Position numbers and translations under genes: made by a program
Shown: one piece after another, positions 17,620 to 24,674 of the stretch
How positions within the stretch are numbered: position 1 is the stretch's first letter
Layout: each line of letters starts with the position of its first letter
Notes under the pieces: model-generated
The model's database searches: none
The model's input: the letters and a program-made list of their open reading frames with translations, nothing else
Told to the model about the DNA's origin: nothing
From: Candidatus Hydrogenedentota bacterium
GTDB taxonomy: Bacteria; Hydrogenedentota; Hydrogenedentia; Hydrogenedentales; CAITNO01
NCBI GenBank assembly: GCA_012730105.1
Contig: JAAYBJ010000167.1
Coordinates: 1 to 39,999, forward strand
Direction: 5' to 3'
Length of the DNA: 39,999 nucleotides

Positions 17620-17761
17620 AGCGAGTGATGTTAATGGGGGGGTCTGAACGCTCTGTTATGCCGTTTATTGTTGTATATGCCCAAAAAAACTGCGCGGCTT
17701 CCTGATATTCCATCTGGAACGTCTCCACCGTGACAAATTTGTTCAGGATATTCACCTTCTT

Positions 17762-17789
17762 TTGGGTGTTTCAGCGCCTGTGTTATAAT
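17762..17789 (+). promoter_or_regulatory. Promoter of hicBA
   Basis: TGTTATAAT (17781-17789) is a perfect -10 with TGn extension, preceded at 16-base spacing by the weak -35 TTGGGT (17762-17767). AGGAG at 17818-17822 then precedes the hicB ATG by eight bases. HicB usually represses its own promoter, so an operator probably overlaps here, but no clear dyad is visible. Confidence 0.6.
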
Positions 17790-17830
17790 CATCCTGGAAA
17801 CTATGATGAATAGGCACAGGAGCGTTAGCG

Positions 17831-18037
17831 ATGAAATTTAGTATCACGCTTGACCGGGACGAGGATGGCGTATGGGTTGTCGAGTGCCCGTCCATACCCG
17901 GGTGCATCAGCCAGGGGAAAACGCGCGAAGAGGCTATTGAAAATATCCGGGAGGCAATCGGGGCTTGTCTTGAGGTGCGTGCCGAACAAGGGCTGCCACT
18001 GACTGTGGAAACACGACAAATAGAAGTCGCTGTCTGA
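17831..18037 (+). CDS. hicB: HicB-family antitoxin
   Basis: 68-aa antitoxin with the compact HicB fold: ITLDRDEDGVWVVECPSIPGC followed by SQGKTREEAIENIREAI. It binds and blocks the HicA mRNA interferase. No separate C-terminal DNA-binding domain is present, as in short HicB forms. It is encoded before the toxin, the less common order, and its stop overlaps the hicA start by one base (TGATG). Confidence 0.9.
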   Translation: MKFSITLDRDEDGVWVVECPSIPGCISQGKTREEAIENIREAIGACLEVRAEQGLPLTVETRQIEVAV

Positions 18038-18267
18038 TGCCCCCATTACCAGTGCTGACATATAAAGATGTGGTCAGGACCTTTGAACGCATGGGATGGC
18101 ACGTCGCCCGTCAACAGGGCAGTCATATTGTCATGATAAAGGAAGGGCATGTCGCGACGTTGTCGATTCCAGCGCATAAGGAAGTCGCCAGAGGCACCTT
18201 ACGGGGACTTATCCGCGCGGCGGATGCAAGTGTATCAGAATTCTGTGAGGCCAACGAAAATCTGTAG
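18037..18267 (+). CDS. hicA: HicA-family toxin (mRNA interferase)
   Basis: 76-aa double-stranded-RNA-binding-like toxin that cleaves mRNA when free of HicB. It has the family pattern KDVVRTFERMGW, then RQQGSHIVM with the catalytic His30, then IPAHKEVARGTLRGLIR. All expected parts are intact, so the pair is probably functional. It starts inside the hicB stop codon. An AbrB-type reading frame begins two bases after its stop, so all three may share one transcript. Confidence 0.92.
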   Translation: MPPLPVLTYKDVVRTFERMGWHVARQQGSHIVMIKEGHVATLSIPAHKEVARGTLRGLIRAADASVSEFCEANENL

Positions 18268-18268
18268 T

Positions 18269-18514
18269 ATGTTTCAGCGGGTCATGCCGAGCCTCCAACG
18301 CTTACCGCGAGGCATCCCCACCGTTATCGCCGACGGTCAAATATCCGTTCCAAAAGAGATGCTTCACGCATTAAACATCCAGACGGGTGACACCGTGGAT
18401 GTAGAAAGCCTGCCGGACGGCTCCATCCGTATCTTTCCCAATACACTAAACGCTTCGGAAGTGGCCGCTATGCTGAAGACGAAAAGTCCATTCCACAATC
18501 GAAGAGATGGATGA
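18269..18514 (+). CDS. AbrB/SpoVT-type antitoxin-like protein, C-terminus frameshifted, toxin partner missing
   Basis: 81-aa frame containing a swapped-hairpin AbrB DNA-binding domain: VIADGQISVPKEMLHALNIQ, then GDTVDVESLPDGSIRIFP. The last residues (NRRDG) look wrong. In the +1 frame the DNA continues TIEEMDEAVAVASRKSS to a stop at 18546-18548, which is the normal end of such antitoxins (MDEA-type tail). Restoring one CA to the CACA at 18494-18497 joins the two halves, so a two-base contraction of a CACACA run is the simplest cause (a mutation or an assembly error). A PIN or other toxin would be expected right after it, but the next gene is a methyltransferase on the opposite strand. The start two bases after hicA has no strong ribosome binding site; an ATG at 18284 is possible. 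Confidence 0.7.
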   Translation: MFQRVMPSLQRLPRGIPTVIADGQISVPKEMLHALNIQTGDTVDVESLPDGSIRIFPNTLNASEVAAMLKTKSPFHNRRDG

Positions 18515-18573
18515 AGCGGTTGCGGTAGCTTCTAGAAAGTCTTCTTGATGAATGCCCTTTGAATTCCAGGGGA

Positions 18574-19362
18574 TTACCTGGATTTATCCGGAATCCTGTA
18601 GCTGTCCTCTTCAAGCCGTTTCAGCGCAAAGGCGTGGTACTCCGGCACGATTTCATACCCGATATACTGGCGGCCCATTTCGCGGCAGACAACAGCCACC
18701 TGCCCGGAGCCCAGGAAAGGGTCCAGCACGATGTCCCCGGGCTCGCTGGCATAGGCCAGAATTTTCCTGACCAGTTCCGCCGGCAGCTTGGTGGGGGTTT
18801 TCATATCGCCGTGCCAGTATTCACGGGGAATCTCCCAGACATCCTCCATGTCGCGATAGCGCAGGCTTCTGCCCGCGTCCGTACGCGCGTCGGGGCCGAA
18901 GCGGCTGTTGTAGAAAAATTTCCGCTTCTGCTCGTTCTTGCACAAGTACAGGCAATGATAGTGGGAGCTTACAAAGCGGCGCTTGCAGAACACCCCGAAC
19001 TGGTATTTCCAGATCAGGTGGTTCACCGTGATGAATCCCAGGGAATCCGCGGCGACCAGCAGATCCTTGAGGTTGTTCCACCCGGAGAAGACAAACATCG
19101 CCCCCGATTCCTTGAGCACGCGGTGGGCCTGGGTCATCCAGCGTTTTGTAAACACCGGATACTTGGACACGGTGATTTCACTGTAGCCCTCCAGCACGCG
19201 CGCAGCCTTGCGGTGATAATTGTGGCGCGTTGACGTAAAATCGATGGCAAAGGGCGGATCCGTGATGATCAGGTCTATGCTTTCCCCGGGCAGGAAGCGC
19301 ATGCCCGGAATACAATCCTTGTTATGGATATGGTTCAACGTATCCTCAATCCGCACAATCAT
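18574..19362 (-). CDS. DNA methyltransferase, beta class (orphan)
   Basis: 262-aa SAM-dependent DNA methylase with catalytic motif DPPF (35-38) before the SAM-binding DPFLGSG (214-220), the order of beta-class N6-adenine/N4-cytosine enzymes. Residues between about 120 and 200 would carry target recognition, and the specificity cannot be read by eye. No restriction endonuclease, specificity subunit or Vsr-type gene is adjacent, so it is an orphan or a remnant. GGAGG touches the ATG at 19362 directly; the in-frame GTG at 19356 has better spacing (6 bases) and may be the true start. It is the last gene on the left of an accessory patch that also holds hicBA and a RiPP-like precursor. Confidence 0.9.
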   Translation of the reverse strand: MIVRIEDTLNHIHNKDCIPGMRFLPGESIDLIITDPPFAIDFTSTRHNYHRKAARVLEGYSEITVSKYPVFTKRWMTQAHRVLKESGAMFVFSGWNNLKDLLVAADSLGFITVNHLIWKYQFGVFCKRRFVSSHYHCLYLCKNEQKRKFFYNSRFGPDARTDAGRSLRYRDMEDVWEIPREYWHGDMKTPTKLPAELVRKILAYASEPGDIVLDPFLGSGQVAVVCREMGRQYIGYEIVPEYHAFALKRLEEDSYRIPDKSR

Positions 19363-19450
19363 CCTCCAACATCAACGAGAAATAACACCATCCCCCTGCT
19401 CACAACACGCAGGAATATCCAACATCGCAACGACAAAGCTCTTTTCGTCT

Positions 19451-19476
19451 GGTTCCCAAATTCTCATTTGGGAACC
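19451..19476. repeat. REP-like perfect palindrome
   Basis: GGTTCCCAAAT, a four-base loop and ATTTGGGAACC form an 11-bp perfect stem. The core GTTCCCA/TGGGAAC with a nearby GGGAACGAG is like the GTTCCCAnnn extragenic palindromes spread through many bacterial genomes. A degenerate second copy lies at about 19571-19605. Confidence 0.7.
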
Positions 19477-19606
19477 CCTTCTCTCTTGAAATTCCATTTC
19501 TTTCTTATCCGTTGCGTAATACTTGTACCGCAAGCCCTGGCCACTGGTTGGAAGTACAACATCGCACACTCTCGCATTACAAAATGGAATTTGGGAACGA
19601 GAAATC

Positions 19607-19633
19607 CTTCTGTGATTTATGTGCCTTTTGTGG
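19607..19633. repeat. 9-bp-period repeat, TGTG family
   Basis: Three units CTTCTGTGA, TTTATGTGC and CTTTTGTGG keep the pattern NNTNTGTGN with exact 9-base spacing. It is the shortest of three 9-bp-period repeat families in the window. Confidence 0.5.
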
Positions 19634-19764
19634 CAAAAAACGTAATCGTAAACAGCGAAAGAAATCAAGAAGATAACCCTGAAGAATATGAAACACCCCC
19701 CTTCGCGCGGAGGTATCCGCCGATCTTCCGCAATAGAGATGCCACAGGCAACCTGCAGCCGCCG

Positions 19765-19920
19765 TTACTTTGCTTCTTCACCCAGGGCAAGCGTGGTGAT
19801 ATGCCCGTCGCCACAGCAGGCCTCTTCTCCTATGGCCAGCGTGGTGATCCCGAAGGCGTACTCCGGCCTTTCGAGTTCCTCGATGAAAAGCTGCTTTGTC
19901 GCTGTCTTGGCGCGCTTCAT
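19765..19920 (-). CDS. Putative plesiocin-type graspetide (RiPP) precursor, orphan
   Basis: 51-aa peptide gene. Residues 1-23 look like a charged leader (containing QLFIEELERPEY). The rest is two copies of ITTLA[I/L]GEEA at residues 25-34 and 41-50, joined by CCGDGH, and then a final Lys. TTLAIGEE and TTLALGEE both fit TTxxxxEE, the core motif of plesiocin-type graspetides, in which an ATP-grasp ligase forms ester links between Thr hydroxyls and Glu side chains. The two repeats differ at five of ten codons, but only Ile/Leu changes the protein, as expected for selection on the peptide. ATG at 19920 has GGAG about nine bases upstream, and a promoter lies just before it (19969-19997), so it is its own transcription unit. 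No ATP-grasp enzyme, protease or exporter is in this window; the ligase would have to be elsewhere. The pair of adjacent Cys in the linker is unusual. The function of a mature product is unknown. Confidence 0.72.
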   Translation of the reverse strand: MKRAKTATKQLFIEELERPEYAFGITTLAIGEEACCGDGHITTLALGEEAK

Positions 19921-19968
19921 TCCGGATTCTCCGGTAATGTCCTGAACCCGTCGCTTTCCTGTCCATCC

Positions 19969-19997
19969 AGCATACCACAATCCGGGTGTTTTGTCCA
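19969..19997 (-). promoter_or_regulatory. Promoter of the graspetide-like precursor gene
   Basis: On the minus strand TGGACA (19997-19992), a 17-base spacer and TATGCT (19974-19969) match the consensus in five and four of six bases, and the -10 has a TGG extension. Transcription should start near 19962, giving a leader of about 40 bases with GGAG before the ATG at 19920. This excludes the longer in-frame start at 19980, which lies upstream of the -10. Confidence 0.6.
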
Positions 19998-20058
19998 GCG
20001 ATATTGGCTGTGAGTATGACCCAAGAAACAGCGGTTGGATTAGGGAATGTTTTTTAAC

Positions 20059-20085
20059 TCAATGGACTTAATGGACACAATGAAC
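20059..20085. repeat. 9-bp-period repeat, ATGGAC family
   Basis: Units TCAATGGAC, TTAATGGAC and ACAATGAAC with exact 9-base spacing, in the intergenic DNA between the precursor gene and the WbsX-like gene. They are related to the GTGGAC units around 32.6-33.4 kb. Confidence 0.55.
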
Positions 20086-20174
20086 TGTAAATGCACTCTT
20101 GAGTGGTGCTTTCGTTAAGTCCCTTAAAGCGTTAATGGCTTTTATCCGGGGCGGGAACGCGGAAAGAACATCCG

Positions 20175-21302
20175 TCAGCGGCCAAATATCGCTTTTACGG
20201 CTTCCAGGTAGGCCATGCCGTGTTCAGTGTCGGGTTCCAGGTAGCTGCCTTCGGTCCACTCGTTCCAGCAGTTGATGGTCAGGGTATTGAGGCATTGGGG
20301 ATGGGCTTCAAGAAAAGTCCGGACCCGTTCCAGCGCCTCTCGAAAGGCCTCCGGGGTGTTTTCGCTGAGGGTGGCCATAAAGGGATAGCCGCGGTTCTCA
20401 AAAAAGTCGTCCTGGTGGCAGCGCGGCGAGGCGTCCCAGCCCATGGTCACGTTCGGGAAGTAAGGCACACCGTAGCGGTCCGCGTTGCGCAGCCACACGC
20501 CCCCCGCTTTGTCCATCACATCCCGGTACCGCGTCTGGGGAAAGAATGGCAGGGGAACGTCGTGTATCCAGACATAAGACGTGACGCTGTCAAAGCCCAT
20601 TGTATCAATGAGCGCCTCGGGTTCTTTTACAGCGGTTTCTCCGGGCAGCAGCTGCACGCCCCAGGCCACCGCGTTCAGGTGAAGCCCCGGCAGTCCGGCG
20701 GCGCGCGCCTTCTCCCGGAACCGGTCAAAGGCCCGGGCGGTGGCCTCCACGCCGCCGAAACTTTTTGTGAGCGTGTGCAGTTCGTAAATGCTGAAATAAG
20801 GGCAGCCATCAATCCGCCAGTAAGACGGATGAGAGAAATATTTTTCGATCAACAGGTCCGTGATGATGTCGAAGGTATCGGGCGTGACCGTTCCCGGGTA
20901 AAGCACTTCTGGCTTCTGGTCCAAGCGCGCGGGGTGGATGTCGATCCAGTCATGGTTCGCCCACATGAGGCCGAATTTCATACGGCCGGCGTTGGGGGCC
21001 TTCATGAATCCCTGTTCAACACCCCGCTCGATAAAAGGACCATCGTCATAATAGTACCAGTCAAAGATGAAGGCGTCCACGGCGTGATCGGCGGCGGCGT
21101 CAATCTTTTGGGCCATCTGGGCGGGGTCCGATTCATCGGTGTACCCCCAAAGGGGTGTTTTGGGCTGGGGGTGGTTGTAAAAGCGGGGCCGGCTCTGCTT
21201 CACCAGTTCCCATTCGGTCCACCCGGGGCCGAATTTCGCCTCATTGCGGCGGTCGGGATGGTAATTGGGAAAGTAATAGGACGCAACGGTGAATGGAGCC
21301 AT
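20175..21302 (-). CDS. WbsX/GH99-like protein
   Basis: 375-aa protein of the family named after WbsX, a putative polysaccharide-synthesis glycosyltransferase whose fold resembles GH99 and other (beta/alpha)8 enzymes. Family features seen are YYFPNYHPD at the start, GWTEWELVK, FDWYYYDDG, WANHDW and the closing CWNEWTEGSYLEPD with acidic residues 348 and 351. No signal peptide is present. AAGGAA seven bases before the ATG supports the start. It lies 42 bases after the helicase gene on the same strand and may be cotranscribed. Whether it builds or cuts glycans cannot be decided from sequence alone. Confidence 0.87.
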   Translation of the reverse strand: MAPFTVASYYFPNYHPDRRNEAKFGPGWTEWELVKQSRPRFYNHPQPKTPLWGYTDESDPAQMAQKIDAAADHAVDAFIFDWYYYDDGPFIERGVEQGFMKAPNAGRMKFGLMWANHDWIDIHPARLDQKPEVLYPGTVTPDTFDIITDLLIEKYFSHPSYWRIDGCPYFSIYELHTLTKSFGGVEATARAFDRFREKARAAGLPGLHLNAVAWGVQLLPGETAVKEPEALIDTMGFDSVTSYVWIHDVPLPFFPQTRYRDVMDKAGGVWLRNADRYGVPYFPNVTMGWDASPRCHQDDFFENRGYPFMATLSENTPEAFREALERVRTFLEAHPQCLNTLTINCWNEWTEGSYLEPDTEHGMAYLEAVKAIFGR

Positions 21303-21344
21303 GATAGAATTCCTTATGCCCCGGCATTCACACCCGGCGCGCGG

Positions 21345-22574
21345 TTATCGCCGCCGGAGCAGGCTTCTTCCACGCCTGCGCTTGGGCATTACGGCTTGCG
21401 TGGTCAGTTCCGGCGATTTGAACAAGGACAGGATTTTCGGCGCGCCTTCGTAGATGCGCCTTTCTATGTTGTATCCGAGGGCTTTCTCTATGGCCCCCAA
21501 GGCCGCATGATCGGAGGGCGTCACGAACGTGATGGCATCCCCCTCGCGCTCAGCCCGGGCCGTGCGCCCGATGCGATGCACATAATCGTCCGCATTTTCA
21601 GGAATATCATAATTGATGACATGGGAAATGTCGTTGATGTCCAGCCCCCGCGCCGCCACGTCCGTGGCCACCAGGATCTGGTACTTGCCGCTGCGGAATC
21701 CTTCCAGGGCGCGCTGCCGCTGCTGCTGGGGAAGATCGCCGTGAATGACGGCCGTCTTGTGGCGGCTACCCTTGAGGGCCCGCCCTACCCGTTCCGTCCG
21801 CCGGATGGTGCGCAGGAAAATCAGGGCGGAATCAATGTTCTCCTCCTCCAGCAACCGCAGGAGCACCCGGGGTTTTTCATCCTCGCGGACCGGCACCACC
21901 AGTTGGCGCACCGTGTCCACGGGCTTTGAAGTGAACCCGACGTCGATGCGCTCCGGGTTCTGCATCATGTCGCGGGCAAGCCTGTCCAGCGTCGGGGCGA
22001 ACGTGGCCGAAAACATCAGGGTCTGCCGTTTCTGGGGCAGTTTTTTGACAATCTTCCGAATGTCCGGCAGGAATCCCATATCCAGCATGCGGTCAGCCTC
22101 GTCAAACACCAGTATTTCAAGGTTATTGAATTTGACCGTGCCCCGGGACAGGTGGTCCAGCAGGCGGCCGGGCGTGGCCACCACGATATCGCAGCCGCGT
22201 TTAAGCTTTTCCAGCTGGCCGTTCATGCCCACGCCGCCGTATATGGCCACGCTGTGCAGTTTAAGGGGCCGGCAGAATGCCTGGATGACCGATTCAACCT
22301 GGACGCAGAGTTCGCGCGTAGGCGCCAGCACCAGCATGCGGTTGGGTCCGGACGGACCGTGCGCCAGGCGTGTCAGGCTGGGCAGGGAAAAGGCGATGGT
22401 CTTACCCGTACCGGTCTGTGCCGTGGTGACCAGATCTCTTCCGGTCAACGCAACCGGGATGGCCTGGGCCTGGACCGGTGAAGGCGTGGATATCTTCATG
22501 GACTGCAACACTTGCAGGCAGCGCGGATCCAGTTCGTATCCGCTAAATGAGAGGGTTGGAGGTGTGTTTGTCAT
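21345..22574 (-). CDS. DEAD-box RNA helicase
   Basis: 409-aa ATP-dependent RNA helicase of the RhlE/DeaD type. It has the Q-motif region PSPVQAQAIP, motif I AQTGTGKT (52-59), Ia PTRELC, II DEAD, III SAT, and VI HRIGRTAR, followed by a short basic C-terminus (KRRRGRSLLRRR). The basic tail probably helps RNA binding. The start at 22574 fits the family; a longer in-frame start at 22631 would lie upstream of a very good -10. It is divergent from the MFS gene. Confidence 0.95.
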   Translation of the reverse strand: MTNTPPTLSFSGYELDPRCLQVLQSMKISTPSPVQAQAIPVALTGRDLVTTAQTGTGKTIAFSLPSLTRLAHGPSGPNRMLVLAPTRELCVQVESVIQAFCRPLKLHSVAIYGGVGMNGQLEKLKRGCDIVVATPGRLLDHLSRGTVKFNNLEILVFDEADRMLDMGFLPDIRKIVKKLPQKRQTLMFSATFAPTLDRLARDMMQNPERIDVGFTSKPVDTVRQLVVPVREDEKPRVLLRLLEEENIDSALIFLRTIRRTERVGRALKGSRHKTAVIHGDLPQQQRQRALEGFRSGKYQILVATDVAARGLDINDISHVINYDIPENADDYVHRIGRTARAEREGDAITFVTPSDHAALGAIEKALGYNIERRIYEGAPKILSLFKSPELTTQAVMPKRRRGRSLLRRR

Positions 22575-22583
22575 AGATAATGT

Positions 22584-22592
22584 ATTATAGCA
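22584..22592 (-). promoter_or_regulatory. Extended -10 promoter giving a near-leaderless helicase mRNA
   Basis: The minus strand reads TGCTATAAT, a perfect extended -10, with its last base only 9 bases before the ATG at 22574. Transcription would start 2-4 bases before the ATG, so the message would be nearly leaderless. No Shine-Dalgarno site is visible, which agrees with this. A -35 is not clear. Confidence 0.6.
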
Positions 22593-22688
22593 TACTCGGG
22601 GCTTGTAATCGCAGCCGGCGGATGGTTTCATCTGCGGCGCGCGTGGTATGCTTGCTCCGGGGAACAGGTTTGCCGTTTATTTCTTCGC

Positions 22689-23900
22689 ATGGGAATACCG
22701 TCCTTGAGTCGATCACTTAAAATACGCTTGTCCATAATGATGTTCCTGCAGTACGTGGTGCCCGGCGCCACGGTGCCCATATTGAGCCTGTACCTGAAAG
22801 ACAACCTTGGGTTTCCTTCCTACCAGGCCGGCATCATCATGGCAATGCCTGCGGCTGCGGCCATCCTGGCGCCCCTGCTGGCGTCCCGGGTGGCCGACCA
22901 TTGGATCAGCGCAAGCCGCATGCTCATGCTGTGCCACGCCCTGGCGGGCCTGGCCATGCTGGCGCTATACCATGTGCGCTCCTTTCCCGTTTTTGTTTCC
23001 CTTTATTTCGTGTATGGCATCTGTTTCGCCCCCACCTTCGGCCTGACCAATGCCGTGGCGCTGCAGCACACGGTGGACGCGAAACGGGACTTTGGGGGGA
23101 TACGCCTGTGGGGCACAGTGGGCTGGGTCGCGGTGGCCTGGGTATTCGGCTATTTCTGGTTGCGCGGCGCCGCGCCGGGCATCCGGCTGCCCCACGCGCT
23201 GCCGGTTTCCGGCCTGGCTTCTCTCGCCCTGGCCGCGTTTACCGTTACCCTGAGGGAATCACCGGGCGGAGAGGCCCCGGTCACCCGTTACAGCGAGGTG
23301 CTCCGCCTGTTTATGCGGCCGGAAATGCTGCTGCTCTGCGTGCTGAATTTCCTGAACGGGGCCTGCCACCAGTTCTACTATTTCGGCATGAGCCCCTTTC
23401 TGGCCCAGACGCAGTTTCCCGGGCGCTTCATTATGCCGGGGATGAGCATCGGCCAGATCTCCGAGGTGATCGTATTGGGCATTTTAGGGTGGAGCCTCGG
23501 CCGCCTGAGCATGAAAACGGCCATGCTGCTCGGGGTGCTTGCCCAGGGCGTGCGCATGGTGCTTTTCGCCTTCTTTGAAAACCATGCCGCGGTCCTGGCG
23601 GGCGTCGCGCTGCACGGCTTTTGTTACGCCTTCTTCTTCACCACCGCGTATCTCTATGTGGAGATTCACAGTACCCAGGAAACACGCGCCGGCGCGCAGC
23701 AGGTGCTTACCGTCATGATTTCCGGGGCGGGGCCGCTGGCGGGTTTCCTGCTTGCGGGGTGGACGGCACAGTTCCTCACCGATCCGGCGACCGGCCTGGT
23801 GGATTACCGCGGGTTCTGGCTGGTTCCGGCGGGATTGTGCGCCGCCATAGCCCTGTGGCTCGCGTTGGGATTTCGGGAACGCACGACGCGAACTGCCTGA
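22689..23900 (+). CDS. MFS transporter (nucleoside/sugar:H+ symporter-like)
   Basis: 403-aa integral membrane protein with about 12 hydrophobic helices. The opening LSIMMFLQYVVPGATVPILSLYL, the FGGIRLWGTVGWV segment after helix 4 and the final layout resemble the nucleoside:H+ symporter (NupG/XapB) and LacY-like group of the major facilitator superfamily. The substrate is not certain; nucleosides or oligosaccharides are the likeliest. The first ATG at 22689 has no clear ribosome binding site, and the start could be a little downstream. It stands alone between the divergent helicase and a convergent membrane protein. Confidence 0.88.
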   Translation: MGIPSLSRSLKIRLSIMMFLQYVVPGATVPILSLYLKDNLGFPSYQAGIIMAMPAAAAILAPLLASRVADHWISASRMLMLCHALAGLAMLALYHVRSFPVFVSLYFVYGICFAPTFGLTNAVALQHTVDAKRDFGGIRLWGTVGWVAVAWVFGYFWLRGAAPGIRLPHALPVSGLASLALAAFTVTLRESPGGEAPVTRYSEVLRLFMRPEMLLLCVLNFLNGACHQFYYFGMSPFLAQTQFPGRFIMPGMSIGQISEVIVLGILGWSLGRLSMKTAMLLGVLAQGVRMVLFAFFENHAAVLAGVALHGFCYAFFFTTAYLYVEIHSTQETRAGAQQVLTVMISGAGPLAGFLLAGWTAQFLTDPATGLVDYRGFWLVPAGLCAAIALWLALGFRERTTRTA

Positions 23901-23933
23901 GCGTTGCCCCGGGCGTCATTCGCGGAGAAAACC

Positions 23934-24497
23934 TTATTCCATTCCCGCAGGAGGCTCTCCGGATTCATCCGTCGCCGCAAGCGGGCGTGTTTCCTGCGTT
24001 GCCTTTTCTTTTTGCATCAGCGCGCTTGGAAAAAAGAGCAGCATGTTTTTGAACACGTCCGTCCCGGAAAACAGGTGATAGCGCATGATTAACTGGACCA
24101 GGTAAAACCAGCAGAGCCCCTTGATTGCGATGACCGACAGGATCAAAAAGCGGATGCCGGGGAGGGGGATGTGCAGATACGCGGGAAGCAGTTCGATTTG
24201 CAGCGGGAGAAAAGCGGCAAGGGCAAGCACGGTAACCAGCACGCCTTTGCCGAAAGCGATGTCGTCCGGGACATCCGATTCACGGCTCCGTTGACAGGCG
24301 AACCAGCCCAGAAATCCGGAGCAGGCAAAGGTGATGAACCAGTGGGAATTGATAAAGGCCTGATGCAGGGTAACATCGCCCAGCTGGCGCAGCAGGAAGA
24401 AAACGCTTTCCGGAAAAAGCCCGGCCAGAAAGATGAACGACCACAGGAACACAGCCAGGCCGTCCCACACGTCTGGGATATGTTTTTTAGTTGTCAC
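23934..24497 (-). CDS. Integral membrane protein of unknown function
   Basis: 187-aa protein with four probable membrane helices (about 12-32, 50-65, 84-106 and 115-140) and a polar C-terminal tail. The family is not recognised. It starts with GTG at 24497 with only a weak purine stretch upstream. It is convergent with the MFS gene, and 177 bases separate it from the metallophosphoesterase gene upstream on the same strand. Confidence 0.7.
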   Translation of the reverse strand: MTTKKHIPDVWDGLAVFLWSFIFLAGLFPESVFFLLRQLGDVTLHQAFINSHWFITFACSGFLGWFACQRSRESDVPDDIAFGKGVLVTVLALAAFLPLQIELLPAYLHIPLPGIRFLILSVIAIKGLCWFYLVQLIMRYHLFSGTDVFKNMLLFFPSALMQKEKATQETRPLAATDESGEPPAGME

Positions 24498-24674
24498 AAA
24501 AGATTCCCGGGAAACCGCACCGGCGCTGACACCGGGCCTTGGTTGAAAATCACAGGAGAAGCCGCGCGCGGCAACGTGCTCCCAACCCTTTGTCTATAAG
24601 GATGTGCGCATTCTACCCGCATGCGGCGGTTGGATGCGAATTTTGGGTCACTTACGGTGAAATAACCCGAGGCA

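Larger units (their letters stand above)
19363..19764. other. Intergenic region made of palindromes and short repeats
   Basis: About 400 bases between the methyltransferase and the small precursor gene. It contains a perfect hairpin (19451-19476), a second half-copy of the same motif (TTTGGGAACGAG around 19590-19601), the direct repeat AACGAGAAAT at 19374-19383 and 19596-19605, complementary segments ATTCCATTT/AAATGGAAT, and a 9-bp-period tract at 19607-19633. A 98-codon minus-strand frame runs through the palindrome and is not accepted as a gene. The region looks like inserted or decayed repeat DNA. Confidence 0.55.

Noticed and set aside
17519-17755. 78-codon minus-strand frame upstream of hicB
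   Set aside because: It runs back into the URO-D-like gene, and its GTG start has a purine run touching it; no known family. Possibly a truncated fragment.
19372-19668. 98-codon minus-strand frame before the methyltransferase
   Set aside because: It reads straight through a perfect palindrome and repeat tracts; no motif and no ribosome binding site.
19921-19980. Twenty extra N-terminal residues for the graspetide-like peptide
   Set aside because: The longer start lies upstream of the -10 hexamer, whereas the ATG at 19920 has GGAG at proper spacing.
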